NCBI RefSeq assembly: GCF_000720485.1
Contig: NZ_JOAX01000011.1
Span: 62,001 to 126,000 of the forward strand
DNA length: 64,000 nucleotides
Direction of reading: 5' to 3'
From: Streptomyces ochraceiscleroticus
GTDB lineage: Bacteria; Actinomycetota; Actinomycetes; Streptomycetales; Streptomycetaceae
The notes under the pieces were generated by a model. The model ran no database searches, was not told the DNA's origin, and saw only the letters and a program-made list of their open reading frames with translations. Positions 36,221-45,492 of this stretch are shown here, piece after piece (position 1 is the first letter of the stretch; each line of letters begins with the position of its first letter). The position numbers were made by a program, and so were the translations under genes.

Positions 36221-37689
36221 CGCTCCGCCCCCGCTCGCCCGGAGGCGGGGCCACCGGGCGGCATCCCGCCGCGCGCGGCCGTCCGCCGGGTGCGCGCGGT
36301 GTCGGCGAGCCGCCACAGGGCGGGCAGGCTGTCCTGCGGCCGCACCGCGAGGGCCGTCCAGCCGGCGTCGTCGAGCAGCCGCAGGCGGTCGGCCAGGAGG
36401 AGCGGGCCGGGCGCCGCACCGGACTGCGGGGGCGCCGCGGCACCGCTCCAGGTGTCGCCGTCCAGGACGAAGGCGACAGCGGAGCCGCTGCGCCGGCGCA
36501 TTCGCGCCGCCAGCGCGGTCTGCTCCTCGTCCAGCTCGCCGAGGAACGCGATCAGCAGCCCTTCGTTGCCCCCGCGCAGGACGTCGTGCGCCCGGGACAG
36601 GCCGGGCTCCTCGGAGTGGTCGACGACGGCCAGCGTGTCCAGGAGCAGGCCCGCGGCGTCGGCCGAGGCGCCGCCGCCGGAGAAGCCACCGGCGCCGTCC
36701 GGGCCCGGCACGGAACTGCCGGTGTCGGTCAGCAGGCGTACGGAGAAGCCGCGCTCCAGGAGATGCAGCGCGACGGACGCGGCACCGGCGACCGCCCATT
36801 CGAACGGGGAGTCCGGTCCGGAGCCCTGGTACGCCGCGCTCCGGGTGTCCAGCAGGATCGTGCAGCGGGCCTGCTGGGGCTGCTCCTCGCGGCGGACCAT
36901 CAGCTCGCCGTAGCGCGCGGTGGAGCGCCAGTGCACCCGGCGCAGGTCGTCGCCGTGGCGGTACCCGCGCGGGATCACGTCGTCGTCGCCGGCCAGCGCG
37001 AGGGCCCGGTGGCGTCCGTCGCCGTATCCCGACGCCTCGCCGGCCAGCCGGACCGGGGGCAGCGGCTCGACCCGGGGGACGACCGTCAGGGTGTCGTGCG
37101 TGCTGAAGGAGCGGGTGAGCTCGCACATGCCGAACGGGTCGGACAGGCGGAGCTGCAGCGGCCCGAGGGGGTAACGGCCGCGCAGGTCCGAGCGGACGCG
37201 GTAGGACACGTCGCGGCGGCCGCCCGCCTCGACCCGGTCCAGGACGAAGCGCGGCCGCGGCCCGAGGACGTACGGCACCCGGTCCTGGAGCATCAGCACG
37301 CCGGTGGGCAGCCGCGAGACGTTCTCGACGCGCAGCCGGACCCGGGTCTCGGCCGCGGCGGACACCCGCGCGGGGGAGAGGCTGCGGCTGCCCGCGACCC
37401 GATAGCGGGTGCGGTACAGCACGGCCACGCAGACCAGGGGGAGCGAGGCCAGCAGCAGCCCGACCCGGAGCAGGTCGGCCTGGCCCAGGACGTACGAGCA
37501 GATCGCGGCGGCGACGCCGGCCGCCAGGAAGGACCGCCCGCGCGTCGTCAGCCCGCCGAGCGCGGCCCGCAGCCCGCCGGCCTCCGGCAGGCCCGCGGCC
37601 GGAAAACCGCCGCTCCCCGGCGCCCCGGGCTCGCCGTACTCCCGGCCGGCCGCCGCCGGTGCCTCGACGCCCCCGCCCCCGCCCCGCAT
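36217..37689 (-). CDS. DUF58 domain protein
   Basis: Predicted 490-residue protein. Two membrane helices (SFLAAGVAAAICSYVLGQAD and VGLLLASLPLVCVAVLY) precede a beta-rich region. The DUF58 hallmark DDVIPRGYRHGDDLRRVHWR, continuing into STARYGELMVRREE, follows, and then a von Willebrand A-like domain. The start ATG shares its first base with the upstream stop (TGATG), so it is coupled to the MoxR gene. DUF58 proteins typically partner a MoxR ATPase, and here they form a three-gene operon with the transglutaminase. The N-terminus is Gly/Pro-rich. Confidence 0.93.
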   Translation of the reverse strand: MRGGGGGVEAPAAAGREYGEPGAPGSGGFPAAGLPEAGGLRAALGGLTTRGRSFLAAGVAAAICSYVLGQADLLRVGLLLASLPLVCVAVLYRTRYRVAGSRSLSPARVSAAAETRVRLRVENVSRLPTGVLMLQDRVPYVLGPRPRFVLDRVEAGGRRDVSYRVRSDLRGRYPLGPLQLRLSDPFGMCELTRSFSTHDTLTVVPRVEPLPPVRLAGEASGYGDGRHRALALAGDDDVIPRGYRHGDDLRRVHWRSTARYGELMVRREEQPQQARCTILLDTRSAAYQGSGPDSPFEWAVAGAASVALHLLERGFSVRLLTDTGSSVPGPDGAGGFSGGGASADAAGLLLDTLAVVDHSEEPGLSRAHDVLRGGNEGLLIAFLGELDEEQTALAARMRRRSGSAVAFVLDGDTWSGAAAPPQSGAAPGPLLLADRLRLLDDAGWTALAVRPQDSLPALWRLADTARTRRTAARGGMPPGGPASGRAGAER

Positions 37690-38687
37690 CAGTAGCTCCG
37701 GGAGGCCGGCGGCCACTGCGCCGAGGGATCGGGGACCGGGGTGTGATGCAGGATCTCCAGGACCACCTGCTCGGCCGAGCGGCGGTTGAGCTGGGCCTGG
37801 GCGGTGGGCAGCAGGCGGTGCGCGAGGACCGCGCCGGCCAGCGACTGGAGGTCGTCCGGGAGGACGTACTCCCGGCCGGCGAGGGCCGCCGCGGCCTTGG
37901 CGGCCCGCAGCAGATGGAGCGTCGCGCGGGGGGAGGCGCCGAGGCGCAGGTCGGGGTGGTTGCGTGTGGCGGCGACCAGCTCGACGGCGTATCTGCGCAC
38001 CGGGTCGGCGACGTGGACCGTGCGCACCGCCTCGACCAGCTTCACGATGTCGTGGGCGTGCGCGACCGGCTGGATGTCGTCCAGCGGCGACTTTCCGCCG
38101 TGCACGTCCAGCATCTGCAGCTCGGCCTCGGCGCTGGGATAGCCGATCGAGACGCGCGCCATGAAGCGGTCGCGCTGGGCCTCGGGGAGGGGGTACGTGC
38201 CCTCCATCTCCAGGGGATTCTGGGTGGCGACCACCATGAAGGGGCTCGGCAGCGCATACGTCTGCCCGTCCATGGTGACCTGGCGCTCTTCCATGGACTC
38301 CAGGAGCGCGGACTGGGTCTTGGGGGAGGCGCGGTTGATCTCGTCACCAATGACGATCTGGGCGAAGATCGCGCCCGGCTTGAACTCGAAGTCGCGCTGC
38401 CGCTGGTCGAAGACGCTCACGCCGGTGATGTCCGAGGGCAGCAGGTCGGGGGTGAACTGGATGCGCCGCACCGAGCAGTCGACGGACCGGGCGAGGGCCT
38501 TGGCGAGCATGGTCTTGCCGACGCCCGGCACGTCCTCGATGAGGAGGTGGCCCTCGGCGAGCAGCACGGTCAGCGCCAGGCGTACGACCTCGGGCTTGCC
38601 CTCGATCACGCCCTCCACCGACCGGCGGACGCGCTCGGCTGTGGTGGTCAGATCGCTGAGGCTCGCTCGCTCGTCATAGGTCGTCAC
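37689..38687 (-). CDS. MoxR-family AAA ATPase
   Basis: Predicted 332-residue AAA+ ATPase. Walker A is EDVPGVGKTMLAKA and Walker B is IVIGDEINRASPKTQ. Sensor 1 (ATQNPLEMEGTYPLPEAQRD) and a C-terminal lid domain are typical of MoxR. MoxR ATPases act as chaperones that assemble or activate partner protein complexes, often with VWA or DUF58 proteins encoded beside them, as here. GAGGAGGG precedes the GTG start. It leads the operon that ends with the membrane transglutaminase. Confidence 0.95.
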   Translation of the reverse strand: MTTYDERASLSDLTTTAERVRRSVEGVIEGKPEVVRLALTVLLAEGHLLIEDVPGVGKTMLAKALARSVDCSVRRIQFTPDLLPSDITGVSVFDQRQRDFEFKPGAIFAQIVIGDEINRASPKTQSALLESMEERQVTMDGQTYALPSPFMVVATQNPLEMEGTYPLPEAQRDRFMARVSIGYPSAEAELQMLDVHGGKSPLDDIQPVAHAHDIVKLVEAVRTVHVADPVRRYAVELVAATRNHPDLRLGASPRATLHLLRAAKAAAALAGREYVLPDDLQSLAGAVLAHRLLPTAQAQLNRRSAEQVVLEILHHTPVPDPSAQWPPASRSY

Positions 38688-38918
38688 CCGGCCCTCCTCG
38701 GCCCTGCCCCGCGCTCACGAAAAGCGGGGGTTCCCCAATTCAGGGCCGACGCCTCTTTCCCGGTCCGGCCCACCCCGATCGCGCGCCGTCCCCGGCCGGG
38801 CCGGAAACGACGTCACCTATGCATTCTTGCCGCCCGCGCGGCTTCGCGTCATGGGCTGTGGATAACTCGGAAGGGTGCGCACCGGTCACCGGGAGGGACG
38901 GCGGCCGGAACAAACGCT

Positions 38919-38945
38919 CGCCGGCACGTCGTCGACGTACCGGCG
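38919..38945 (-). terminator. Hairpin after the carbonic anhydrase gene
   Basis: CGCCGGCACGTCG and CGACGTACCGGCG form an imperfect inverted repeat 30 bases beyond the carbonic anhydrase stop. On the reverse strand it is followed by AGCGTTTGTT, a weak T-run. Confidence 0.6.
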
Positions 38946-38974
38946 AACAGGGGAGGGTGCGGGGGTTTTTCGCG

Positions 38975-39547
38975 TCAGTCCTGCGGGTCGATCTCGCGCA
39001 GCAGACCCGTCTTCACGTCGAAGACAAAACCGCGCACGTCGTCCGTGTGGAGCAGGAACGGCGACGTACGGACGCGCTGCATCGACTGGCGTACATCGGC
39101 ATCCACGTCCTTGAAGGACTCCACCGCCCAGTTCGGGCGCTCGCCGACCTCGTCGGCCAGCTCGTTGCGGAAGTCCTCGGTCAGGGTCTGCATGCCGCAG
39201 CCCGAGTGATGGATGAGGACCACCGAACGGGTGCCCAGCGCACGCTGGCTGATGGTCAGTGAGCGGATGACGTCATCGGTGATCACGCCGCCCGCGTTGC
39301 GGAGGGTGTGCAGGTCACCGACCTTGAGGCCGAGCGCCTCGGGGAGGTTGAGCCGGGCGTCCATGCAGGTCACCACGGTGACCTTCTGGGCCGGACGGGC
39401 GTCCATGCCGGCTTCGGCTTCGGTATAGGCCGTGGCGTATCGGGCGTTGGCCTCGACGATGCGATCGGTGACGGAGTCGCCTGAAGGGGCGGCTGCGGGG
39501 TCATCGGACGGGGACAGTGCCTGCGACGCGGATATCGACATAGCCAT
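38975..39547 (-). CDS. Beta-class carbonic anhydrase
   Basis: Predicted 190-residue zinc enzyme that interconverts CO2 and bicarbonate. Beta-class zinc ligands are visible as the Cys and Asp of TCMDARLN and the His and Cys of IHHSGCGM. LRNAGGVITDDVIRSL is another hallmark. ATG 39547 (MAMS) and ATG 39541 (MSIS) are both possible and neither has a ribosome site, so the mRNA might be leaderless. It is divergent from the dcw promoter region. Confidence 0.93.
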   Translation of the reverse strand: MAMSISASQALSPSDDPAAAPSGDSVTDRIVEANARYATAYTEAEAGMDARPAQKVTVVTCMDARLNLPEALGLKVGDLHTLRNAGGVITDDVIRSLTISQRALGTRSVVLIHHSGCGMQTLTEDFRNELADEVGERPNWAVESFKDVDADVRQSMQRVRTSPFLLHTDDVRGFVFDVKTGLLREIDPQD

Positions 39548-40011
39548 AAAAGTAATCGCTGTGGCGCCGGAGCATCGCTTGTGAGGACGGGCATAGCGGA
39601 TCAACGGACCTGTCTGTGAGGTAACCCACAGGAACGGGTGGGCGTTGCCCCGTACGAGTGAAATCAATGATCGACAACGCCCGGGAGGGCGCGGCCCGGA
39701 GGCGTCCGGCGGCCGCGCGGGGACGCGCCCGACCAGTTGGTTGACCGAAGGGATGAGTGGACTAAAGTGACGCGAAGTGGGAGGCGTGAGACTCTCCTTG
39801 GATCCCGAATCCCGCGCGCGGGGAACCGCACGTGCGGTTCGGTCTCCTCCCGCTCCACCGGCCATCCGACGTCACTTCCCCGTCGGCGGACGGCCGCTTC
39901 CCCTTCAGAGCGGGCGGGGACCAAACAGTACGTGCGGCCTCCGTCGGCCAACGGCAGGTGGGCACCTTCCCCGAGGGGGCGGTATCCGCCGCCCTCCTCA
40001 TCGGAAGGCGC
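39548..40011 (+). promoter_or_regulatory. Upstream regulatory region of the dcw cluster
   Basis: 464 bases with no supported gene. A -35 TTGACC (39741-39746) and -10 TAAAGT (39763-39768) with a 16-base spacer form a good sigma-70-type promoter, leaving a leader of roughly 240 bases. Inside the leader is a perfect 18-bp palindrome at 39823-39840. No MraZ-like gene is present here, although it often lies in this position. The rsmH ribosome site GGAAGG ends the region. Confidence 0.75.
39823..39840. promoter_or_regulatory. Perfect 18-bp palindrome in the rsmH leader
   Basis: GAACCGCACGTGCGGTTC reads the same on both strands. It lies about 55 bases downstream of the candidate -10 and about 170 bases before rsmH. 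It could be a protein-binding site or part of an RNA structure. Confidence 0.7.
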
Positions 40012-40974
40012 ATGAGCAGCAGCAATACCCGCCACGTCCCCGTCATGCTCCAGCGCTGTCTGGACATGCTCGCCCCGGCGCTCGCCGAGCCCGGTGCGGT
40101 CGTCGTCGACTGCACGCTCGGTCTGGGGGGACACAGCGAGGCGCTGCTGTCGACATTCCCCGCCGCGCGCCTGATCGGCCTGGACCGCGACACCTCAGCG
40201 CTGAAGCTCGCGGGGGAGCGGCTGGCGCCCTACGGGGACCGCGCGACCCTCGTGCACGCCGTGTACGACGAGCTGCCGGACGTCCTGGAGCGGCTGGGCG
40301 TGCCGCGCGTCCAGGGAGTCCTGTTCGACCTGGGCGTCTCCTCGATGCAGCTCGACGAGGCCGACCGCGGCTTCGCCTACGCCCAGGACGCCCCGCTGGA
40401 CATGCGGATGGACCAGACGACCGGGATGAGCGCGGCCGAGGTCCTCAACAGCTACGCGCCGGGCGAGCTCGTCCGGATCCTGCGGGCCTACGGCGAGGAG
40501 AAGCAGGCCAAGCGGATCGTCTCGGCGATCGTGCGGGAGCGTGAGAAGGAGCCGTTCACGAACAGCGCGCGGCTGGTCGAGCTGATCCGGGACGCGCTGC
40601 CGCAGGCCGCCAAGCGCACGGGCGGCAACCCCGCGAAGCGCACGTTCCAGGCGCTGCGCATCGAGGTCAACGGCGAGCTGTCGGTGCTGGAGCGCGCCGT
40701 ACCGAACGCCGTGCAGGCGCTGGCCGTCGGCGGCCGGATCGCCGTCCTCTCGTACCACTCGCTCGAAGACCGGCTGGTCAAGCAGGTGTTCGCGGCGGGC
40801 GCCGCCAACACGGCACCGCCCGGGCTGCCGGTCGTACCGGAGCAGTACCAGCCGCGGCTGAAGCTGCTCACCCGTGGCGCCGAGCTGCCCACGGAAGAGG
40901 AGATCGCGGAGAACCGCAGGGCGGCGCCCGCCCGGCTGCGCGGCGCCGAACGCATCCGGGAGGACAACGCGTGA
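40012..40974 (+). CDS. rsmH: 16S rRNA (cytosine(1402)-N4)-methyltransferase
   Basis: Predicted 320-residue MraW/RsmH methyltransferase that modifies C1402 of 16S rRNA in the ribosomal P site. Motifs are [84 protein letters not shown] and [13 protein letters not shown]. It is the first gene of the dcw cluster in this window. GGAAGG precedes the ATG. Its stop overlaps the ftsL start by four bases. Confidence 0.97.
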   Translation: MSSSNTRHVPVMLQRCLDMLAPALAEPGAVVVDCTLGLGGHSEALLSTFPAARLIGLDRDTSALKLAGERLAPYGDRATLVHAVYDELPDVLERLGVPRVQGVLFDLGVSSMQLDEADRGFAYAQDAPLDMRMDQTTGMSAAEVLNSYAPGELVRILRAYGEEKQAKRIVSAIVREREKEPFTNSARLVELIRDALPQAAKRTGGNPAKRTFQALRIEVNGELSVLERAVPNAVQALAVGGRIAVLSYHSLEDRLVKQVFAAGAANTAPPGLPVVPEQYQPRLKLLTRGAELPTEEEIAENRRAAPARLRGAERIREDNA

Positions 40975-41462
40975 CCGGTTCCGGGCGGCTTCGCGGTACG
41001 GGGGGCGGGCGGCTGGCCGCCCTGGTCCCCTCCGGTACGAGCACGGCGGCGCGCACGCCGTTCGTGCTGCTGGTCGTGGTGCTGCTCGGATCCGGCCTGA
41101 TCACGCTGCTGCTGCTGAACTCCGCGCTCAACCAGGGCTCCTTCGAGCTGAGCAGGCTGGAGAAGCAGACCACGGAACTGACGGACGAACAGCAGGCGCT
41201 CCAGCAGGACGTGGACGGTTACTCGGCGCCCGGCTCCCTGGAGAAGCGGGCCCGCGGCCTCGGCATGGTGCCCGGCGGCAACCCGGCCTTCCTGGGCCCG
41301 GACGGCACGGTGCGCGGCGCGCCCAGCGAGGCCACGGGGCAGCCCGCGGTGATGCAGGCGCCGCAGAGCCGCCCGCCGGCCCTCTCCGGGACGCACACGC
41401 CGTCCGGAAGCCCGCGCGCCACCGCCTCCCCGCAGCCCTCCCCGACGGCCGCCGGCGGGTGA
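40971..41462 (+). CDS. ftsL: Cell division protein FtsL
   Basis: Predicted 163-residue bitopic division protein. A short cytoplasmic part is followed by one membrane helix near residues 30-51 ([20 protein letters not shown]). An extracellular leucine-zipper-like coiled coil ([20 protein letters not shown]) follows, and then a Pro/Ser/Thr-rich tail. Location and coupling to rsmH (GTGA overlap) support the call. It is expected to bridge FtsB/DivIC and FtsQ and help activate FtsW-FtsI during septation. Confidence 0.92.
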   Translation: MTGSGRLRGTGGGRLAALVPSGTSTAARTPFVLLVVVLLGSGLITLLLLNSALNQGSFELSRLEKQTTELTDEQQALQQDVDGYSAPGSLEKRARGLGMVPGGNPAFLGPDGTVRGAPSEATGQPAVMQAPQSRPPALSGTHTPSGSPRATASPQPSPTAAGG

Positions 41463-41531
41463 CCTCGTGACGCACGACGCCGCGCCCGCGGACGCATCGC
41501 CCGCAGACCGGACGGAGACGGAGGGGGAGCA

Positions 41532-43718
41532 GTGAGCGAACCGAGGGACCCCAGGGACCCCGAGAACCGGCGCGACCCGAAGGCCCGGCGCGGCCCCGCC
41601 CGCCCGGGCACCCCCGGGCGCCGCGTGCCGCGCCCCTCCCAGGGCGGCGCGTCGCCCCGGGGCGAGGGCCGCCCGCAGCGCCCGTCCGCCGCCAAGCGGC
41701 CCGCTGACGCCCGCCGTGACCCGAAGCGAGCACCCTCCGCGAATCGTTCCTCCGCCCAGCGCCCGGCCGCCGCTCCGAAGAACCCGGGCGCCGCCTCGAA
41801 GCGCGCCGCCGCCGCACCGAAGCGCCCGGCAGCCGCACAGAAGCGCGCGCCCCGGCCGCCGCGCCCCCGTACCCCCACACCGGCCCCCCTCCGCCTCGGC
41901 AACCCCCGCCCCCGGCTCCGCCTGGTGGCCGTCGCGCTGACGCTGGTCATGCTGGTCTTCGCGGTACGGCTCTTCCAGGTGCAGGCGGTGAACGCCGACG
42001 TGTACGCGGCCAAGGCCAACGTCAACCGGTACGTGCCGGTCACGCTCGCCGCAGAGCGCGGCGCGATCACCGACCGGGACGGCGTGGACCTGGCCACCAC
42101 CGTGGACGCGTACGACATCACCGCCGACCCGAGCCTGCTGGCGCCCGACAAGATCAAGATCGACGACGCGCCCCAGAAGGCGGCCGCGCTGCTCGCGCCG
42201 ATCCTCGGCGAGGACCAGAAGGAACTGGCCGAAAAGCTCTCCAAGTCCGGCTCCCGCTACGTCCTGCTCTCACGCCGCCAGAGCCCCCAGGTCTGGAAGC
42301 AGATCAAGGACCTGCGGAGCGCGCTGGACGCCAAGGCGCAGGCCGCGCCCAAGAGCGACCCGCGGCCCAACGTCCTGCTCGGCATCTTCGCCGACGAGCA
42401 CAGCAAGCGGGTGTACCCGAACAAGGAGCTGGCCTCCGGGGTGCTCGGGTTCATGAACTCCGAGGGCAAGGGCGCGGGCGGCCTCGAAGCGAGCCTGGAG
42501 AAGAAGCTCGCGGGCAAGGCCGGCAAGCTCGTCTACGCCCAGTCCGGGGGACGTCGGGTGCCCACCGCCGACACCCAGGAGCACCCCGCGGTGCCCGGTA
42601 CGGACGTCGAGCTGACCCTCGACCGGGACATCCAGTGGGCGGCCCAGGAGGCCATCACCAAGCAGGTCGAGAAGTCCAAGGCGGACCGCGGCTACGTCGT
42701 CGTCCAGGACACGAAGACCGGCGAGATCCTGGCGCTCGCCAACGCCCCCGCGTTCGACCCGAACGACATCACGCGGTCGGATGCCGACGCGCTCGGGAAC
42801 GCCGCGCTGAGCGACGCTTTCGAGCCAGGTTCGACCAGCAAGCTGATGTCGCTGGCGGCCGTGCTGGAGGAGGGCGCCGCGACGCCGTCCACGCACGTCA
42901 CCGTCCCGAACCGGCTGCACCGCGGCGACCGGCTCTTCGCCGACGACATCGACCACCCCACCTGGCACCTGACGCTGAACGGCGTGCTCGCAAAGTCCAG
43001 CAACATCGGCACCATCCTGTCGGTCGAACAGCTCGGCAAGACCCAGCGCGAGGCGAACCAGGTGCTCCACTCGTACCTGCGCAAGTTCGGCATCGGGCAG
43101 CCGACCGGGCTGGGCTTCCCGGGCGAGACCCCCGGCATTCTGGCCAAGCCCCAGGACTGGAGCACCTCGCAGCAGTACACGATCCCCTTCGGGCAGGGCC
43201 TCTCGCTCAACGCCGTGCAGGCCGCCTCCGTGTACTCCACCATCGCCAACGGCGGCGAGCGGATCGCGCCCACGCTCGTCCGCGGCACGAAGGGCCCCGA
43301 CGGCCGGTACGTCGCCGCGCCGAAGCCCGAGAAGACCCGCGTGGTGAGCCCGAAGACCGCGAAGACGCTCGCCCGGATGCTCGAATCCGTGGTCGACGAC
43401 CAGGAGGGCACCGGCACCGCCGCGAAGATCCCCGGCTACCGGGTCGGCGGCAAGACCGGCACCTCCAACCGGGTGGATCCGAAGACCGGCCGCTACCACG
43501 GCTACACGGCCTCCTTCGCGGGCTTCGCGCCCGCCGACAAGCCCCGCATCACCGTCTACTGCGCCGTACAGAATCCGACCAGCGGAAGCTACTTCGGCGG
43601 CCAGGTCTGCGGGCCGATCTACAAGCAGGTCATGCAGTTCGCGCTGAAGTCGCTCCAGGTGCCGCCGACCGGTGCCGAGGCACCACGACTCCCGGTCAGC
43701 TTCAAGCCGGGCGAATGA
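41532..43718 (+). CDS. ftsI: Peptidoglycan transpeptidase FtsI (PBP class B)
   Basis: Predicted 728-residue septal penicillin-binding protein. A long Arg/Pro/Ala-rich cytoplasmic N-terminus of about 130 residues precedes one membrane helix (LVAVALTLVMLVFAVRLF). The class B dimerisation module comes next, then the transpeptidase domain. The catalytic triad motifs are STSK with Ser434, SSN in LAKSSNIGTI, and KTGT with Lys641. The GTG has GGAG upstream. It cross-links septal peptidoglycan with FtsW. The long basic tail is typical of actinobacterial FtsI, and could bind other division proteins. Confidence 0.96.
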   Translation: MSEPRDPRDPENRRDPKARRGPARPGTPGRRVPRPSQGGASPRGEGRPQRPSAAKRPADARRDPKRAPSANRSSAQRPAAAPKNPGAASKRAAAAPKRPAAAQKRAPRPPRPRTPTPAPLRLGNPRPRLRLVAVALTLVMLVFAVRLFQVQAVNADVYAAKANVNRYVPVTLAAERGAITDRDGVDLATTVDAYDITADPSLLAPDKIKIDDAPQKAAALLAPILGEDQKELAEKLSKSGSRYVLLSRRQSPQVWKQIKDLRSALDAKAQAAPKSDPRPNVLLGIFADEHSKRVYPNKELASGVLGFMNSEGKGAGGLEASLEKKLAGKAGKLVYAQSGGRRVPTADTQEHPAVPGTDVELTLDRDIQWAAQEAITKQVEKSKADRGYVVVQDTKTGEILALANAPAFDPNDITRSDADALGNAALSDAFEPGSTSKLMSLAAVLEEGAATPSTHVTVPNRLHRGDRLFADDIDHPTWHLTLNGVLAKSSNIGTILSVEQLGKTQREANQVLHSYLRKFGIGQPTGLGFPGETPGILAKPQDWSTSQQYTIPFGQGLSLNAVQAASVYSTIANGGERIAPTLVRGTKGPDGRYVAAPKPEKTRVVSPKTAKTLARMLESVVDDQEGTGTAAKIPGYRVGGKTGTSNRVDPKTGRYHGYTASFAGFAPADKPRITVYCAVQNPTSGSYFGGQVCGPIYKQVMQFALKSLQVPPTGAEAPRLPVSFKPGE

Positions 43719-43729
43719 GGTGATTCGTG

Positions 43730-45430
43730 ATGACCATCACTTCCGACGCAGGGAACCGCCCACCGTCGCGTCCCTCGCTTCGCCGTGAGGCCCATGGGCC
43801 CGGTACGCTCACCGCCGTGTCACATGCTGATCAGTCCCCCAATGCCCAGCAGGACGGCCCCGGCAAACACCCCGGCCCGCCCCGCCCCGAGCACGTCCGC
43901 GCCATCCCGCTGGCGGATCTGGCGCACCAGCTTGGCACGGCCGTGCCGACGGCGGAGGCCGCGGTCACCGGCATCACGCACGACTCCCGCGCCGTACGCC
44001 CCGGTGACATCTACGCCGCGCTGCCCGGCGCCCGCTTCCACGGCGCCGACTTCGCCGCACAGGCCGTCGAGCTGGGCGCCGCCGCGATCCTGACCGACCC
44101 CGGAGGCACCGAACGGGCCGCCGCGACGGGCCTGCCGGTCCTCACGGTCGACAACCCGCGGGCCCGGGTGGGCGCACTGGCGGTGTCGATCTACGGCGAC
44201 CCGGGCGCGGAGCTGCTGCAGATCGGCATCACGGGCACGTCGGGCAAGACGACGACCGCGTACCTGATCGACGGCGGACTCCGGGCCGCGGCCGAGAAGG
44301 CCGGCGGGGGACTGACCGGTCTGATCGGTACCGTCGAGTCCCGCATCGGCGACGAGCGGCTGAAGTCCGAGCGGACCACACCCGAAGCCACCGACCTGCA
44401 GGCGCTCTTCGCGGTGATGCGCGAGCGCGGCGTCCGGTCGGTCGCCATGGAGGTCTCCAGCCACGCCCTGGTACTGGGCCGGGTCGACGGCTGCGTGTTC
44501 GACGTGGCGGTCTTCAACAACCTCAGCCCGGAACACATGGAGTTCCACACGGGCATGGAGGACTACTTCCAGGCCAAGGCGCAGCTCTTCACCAAGGCCC
44601 GCTCCCGGCTGGGCGTGGTGAACTTCGACGACGAGTACGGCCGCCGGCTCATCGAGGGCGAGTCCGAGGTGCCGGTCACCTCGTTCTCCGCCGAGGGCCA
44701 CCCGGACGCCCACTGGCGCGCCGCCGACGTCGAGGTCGGCACGCTGGGCTCGACGTTCACCGTGCACGGCCCGGACGGCGTGACCGTACGCGCCGCGTCG
44801 CCGATCGCCGGCCCCTTCAACGTCGCCAACGCGCTCGCCGCCATCACGGCCCTCGTGGTGGCCGGCGTCGACCCGCAGACCGCCGCCGACGGCGTGGCCG
44901 CCGTGCCCGGCGTCCCGGGCCGGCTGGAGCGGGTGGACGCGGGCCAGGACTACCTCGCGGTGGTCGACTACGCGCACAAGACGGACGCTGTCGAATCGGT
45001 CCTGCGCGCGCTGCGCAAGGTCACCGAGGGCAAGATCCACGCCGTACTGGGCTGCGGCGGCGACCGCGACCGCACCAAGCGCATGCCGATGGGCGCCGCG
45101 ATCGCCCGGCTCGCCGACACCGCGGTGCTCACCAGCGACAACCCACGTTCCGAGGACCCCCTCGCGATCCTCGCCACCATGCTCGCGGGCGCCGCCGACG
45201 TGCCGTCCCACGAGCGCGGCACGGTACTGGTCGAGGAGGACCGCGCCGCGGCCATCGCCGCCGCGGTCGCCCGCGCGGAGCCCGGCGACACTGTCATCGT
45301 CGCCGGCAAGGGCCATGAGCAGGGCCAGGACATCGCCGGAGTGGTTCGCCCCTTCGACGACCGCCAGGTGCTGCGCGAGGCCATCGAGAGCTCACTGAAG
45401 TTGCAGCAGCAGCACGACCACCAGGGATGA
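43730..45430 (+). CDS. murE: UDP-N-acetylmuramoyl-tripeptide synthetase (diaminopimelate-adding)
   Basis: Predicted 566-residue Mur ligase that adds the third amino acid to UDP-MurNAc-dipeptide. The ATP loop is GITGTSGKTTTAYLI. Other motifs are ERTTPEATDLQ, EVSSHALVLGRVDG, FNNLSPEHMEFH, DYAHKTDAVESVL and CGGDRDRTKR. The DNPRSEDP motif is the signature for diaminopimelate. Streptomyces peptidoglycan has LL-DAP, so that isomer is inferred. AGGTGA six bases before ATG 43730 favours it over the preceding GTG. About 55 residues at the N-terminus are poorly conserved. Confidence 0.95.
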   Translation: MTITSDAGNRPPSRPSLRREAHGPGTLTAVSHADQSPNAQQDGPGKHPGPPRPEHVRAIPLADLAHQLGTAVPTAEAAVTGITHDSRAVRPGDIYAALPGARFHGADFAAQAVELGAAAILTDPGGTERAAATGLPVLTVDNPRARVGALAVSIYGDPGAELLQIGITGTSGKTTTAYLIDGGLRAAAEKAGGGLTGLIGTVESRIGDERLKSERTTPEATDLQALFAVMRERGVRSVAMEVSSHALVLGRVDGCVFDVAVFNNLSPEHMEFHTGMEDYFQAKAQLFTKARSRLGVVNFDDEYGRRLIEGESEVPVTSFSAEGHPDAHWRAADVEVGTLGSTFTVHGPDGVTVRAASPIAGPFNVANALAAITALVVAGVDPQTAADGVAAVPGVPGRLERVDAGQDYLAVVDYAHKTDAVESVLRALRKVTEGKIHAVLGCGGDRDRTKRMPMGAAIARLADTAVLTSDNPRSEDPLAILATMLAGAADVPSHERGTVLVEEDRAAAIAAAVARAEPGDTVIVAGKGHEQGQDIAGVVRPFDDRQVLREAIESSLKLQQQHDHQG

Positions 45431-45492
45431 CACACCGCCATGCGCGCACAACCCCCATCTCGGCATCTCCAGCCCCCGGCCGGAGGTGACCT

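Noticed and set aside
39548..40011. Small MraZ-like gene in front of rsmH
   Set aside because: No frame in this stretch has an AbrB/MraZ-like sequence. The open frame through it (39777 onward) is Pro/Arg-rich and runs into rsmH out of frame.
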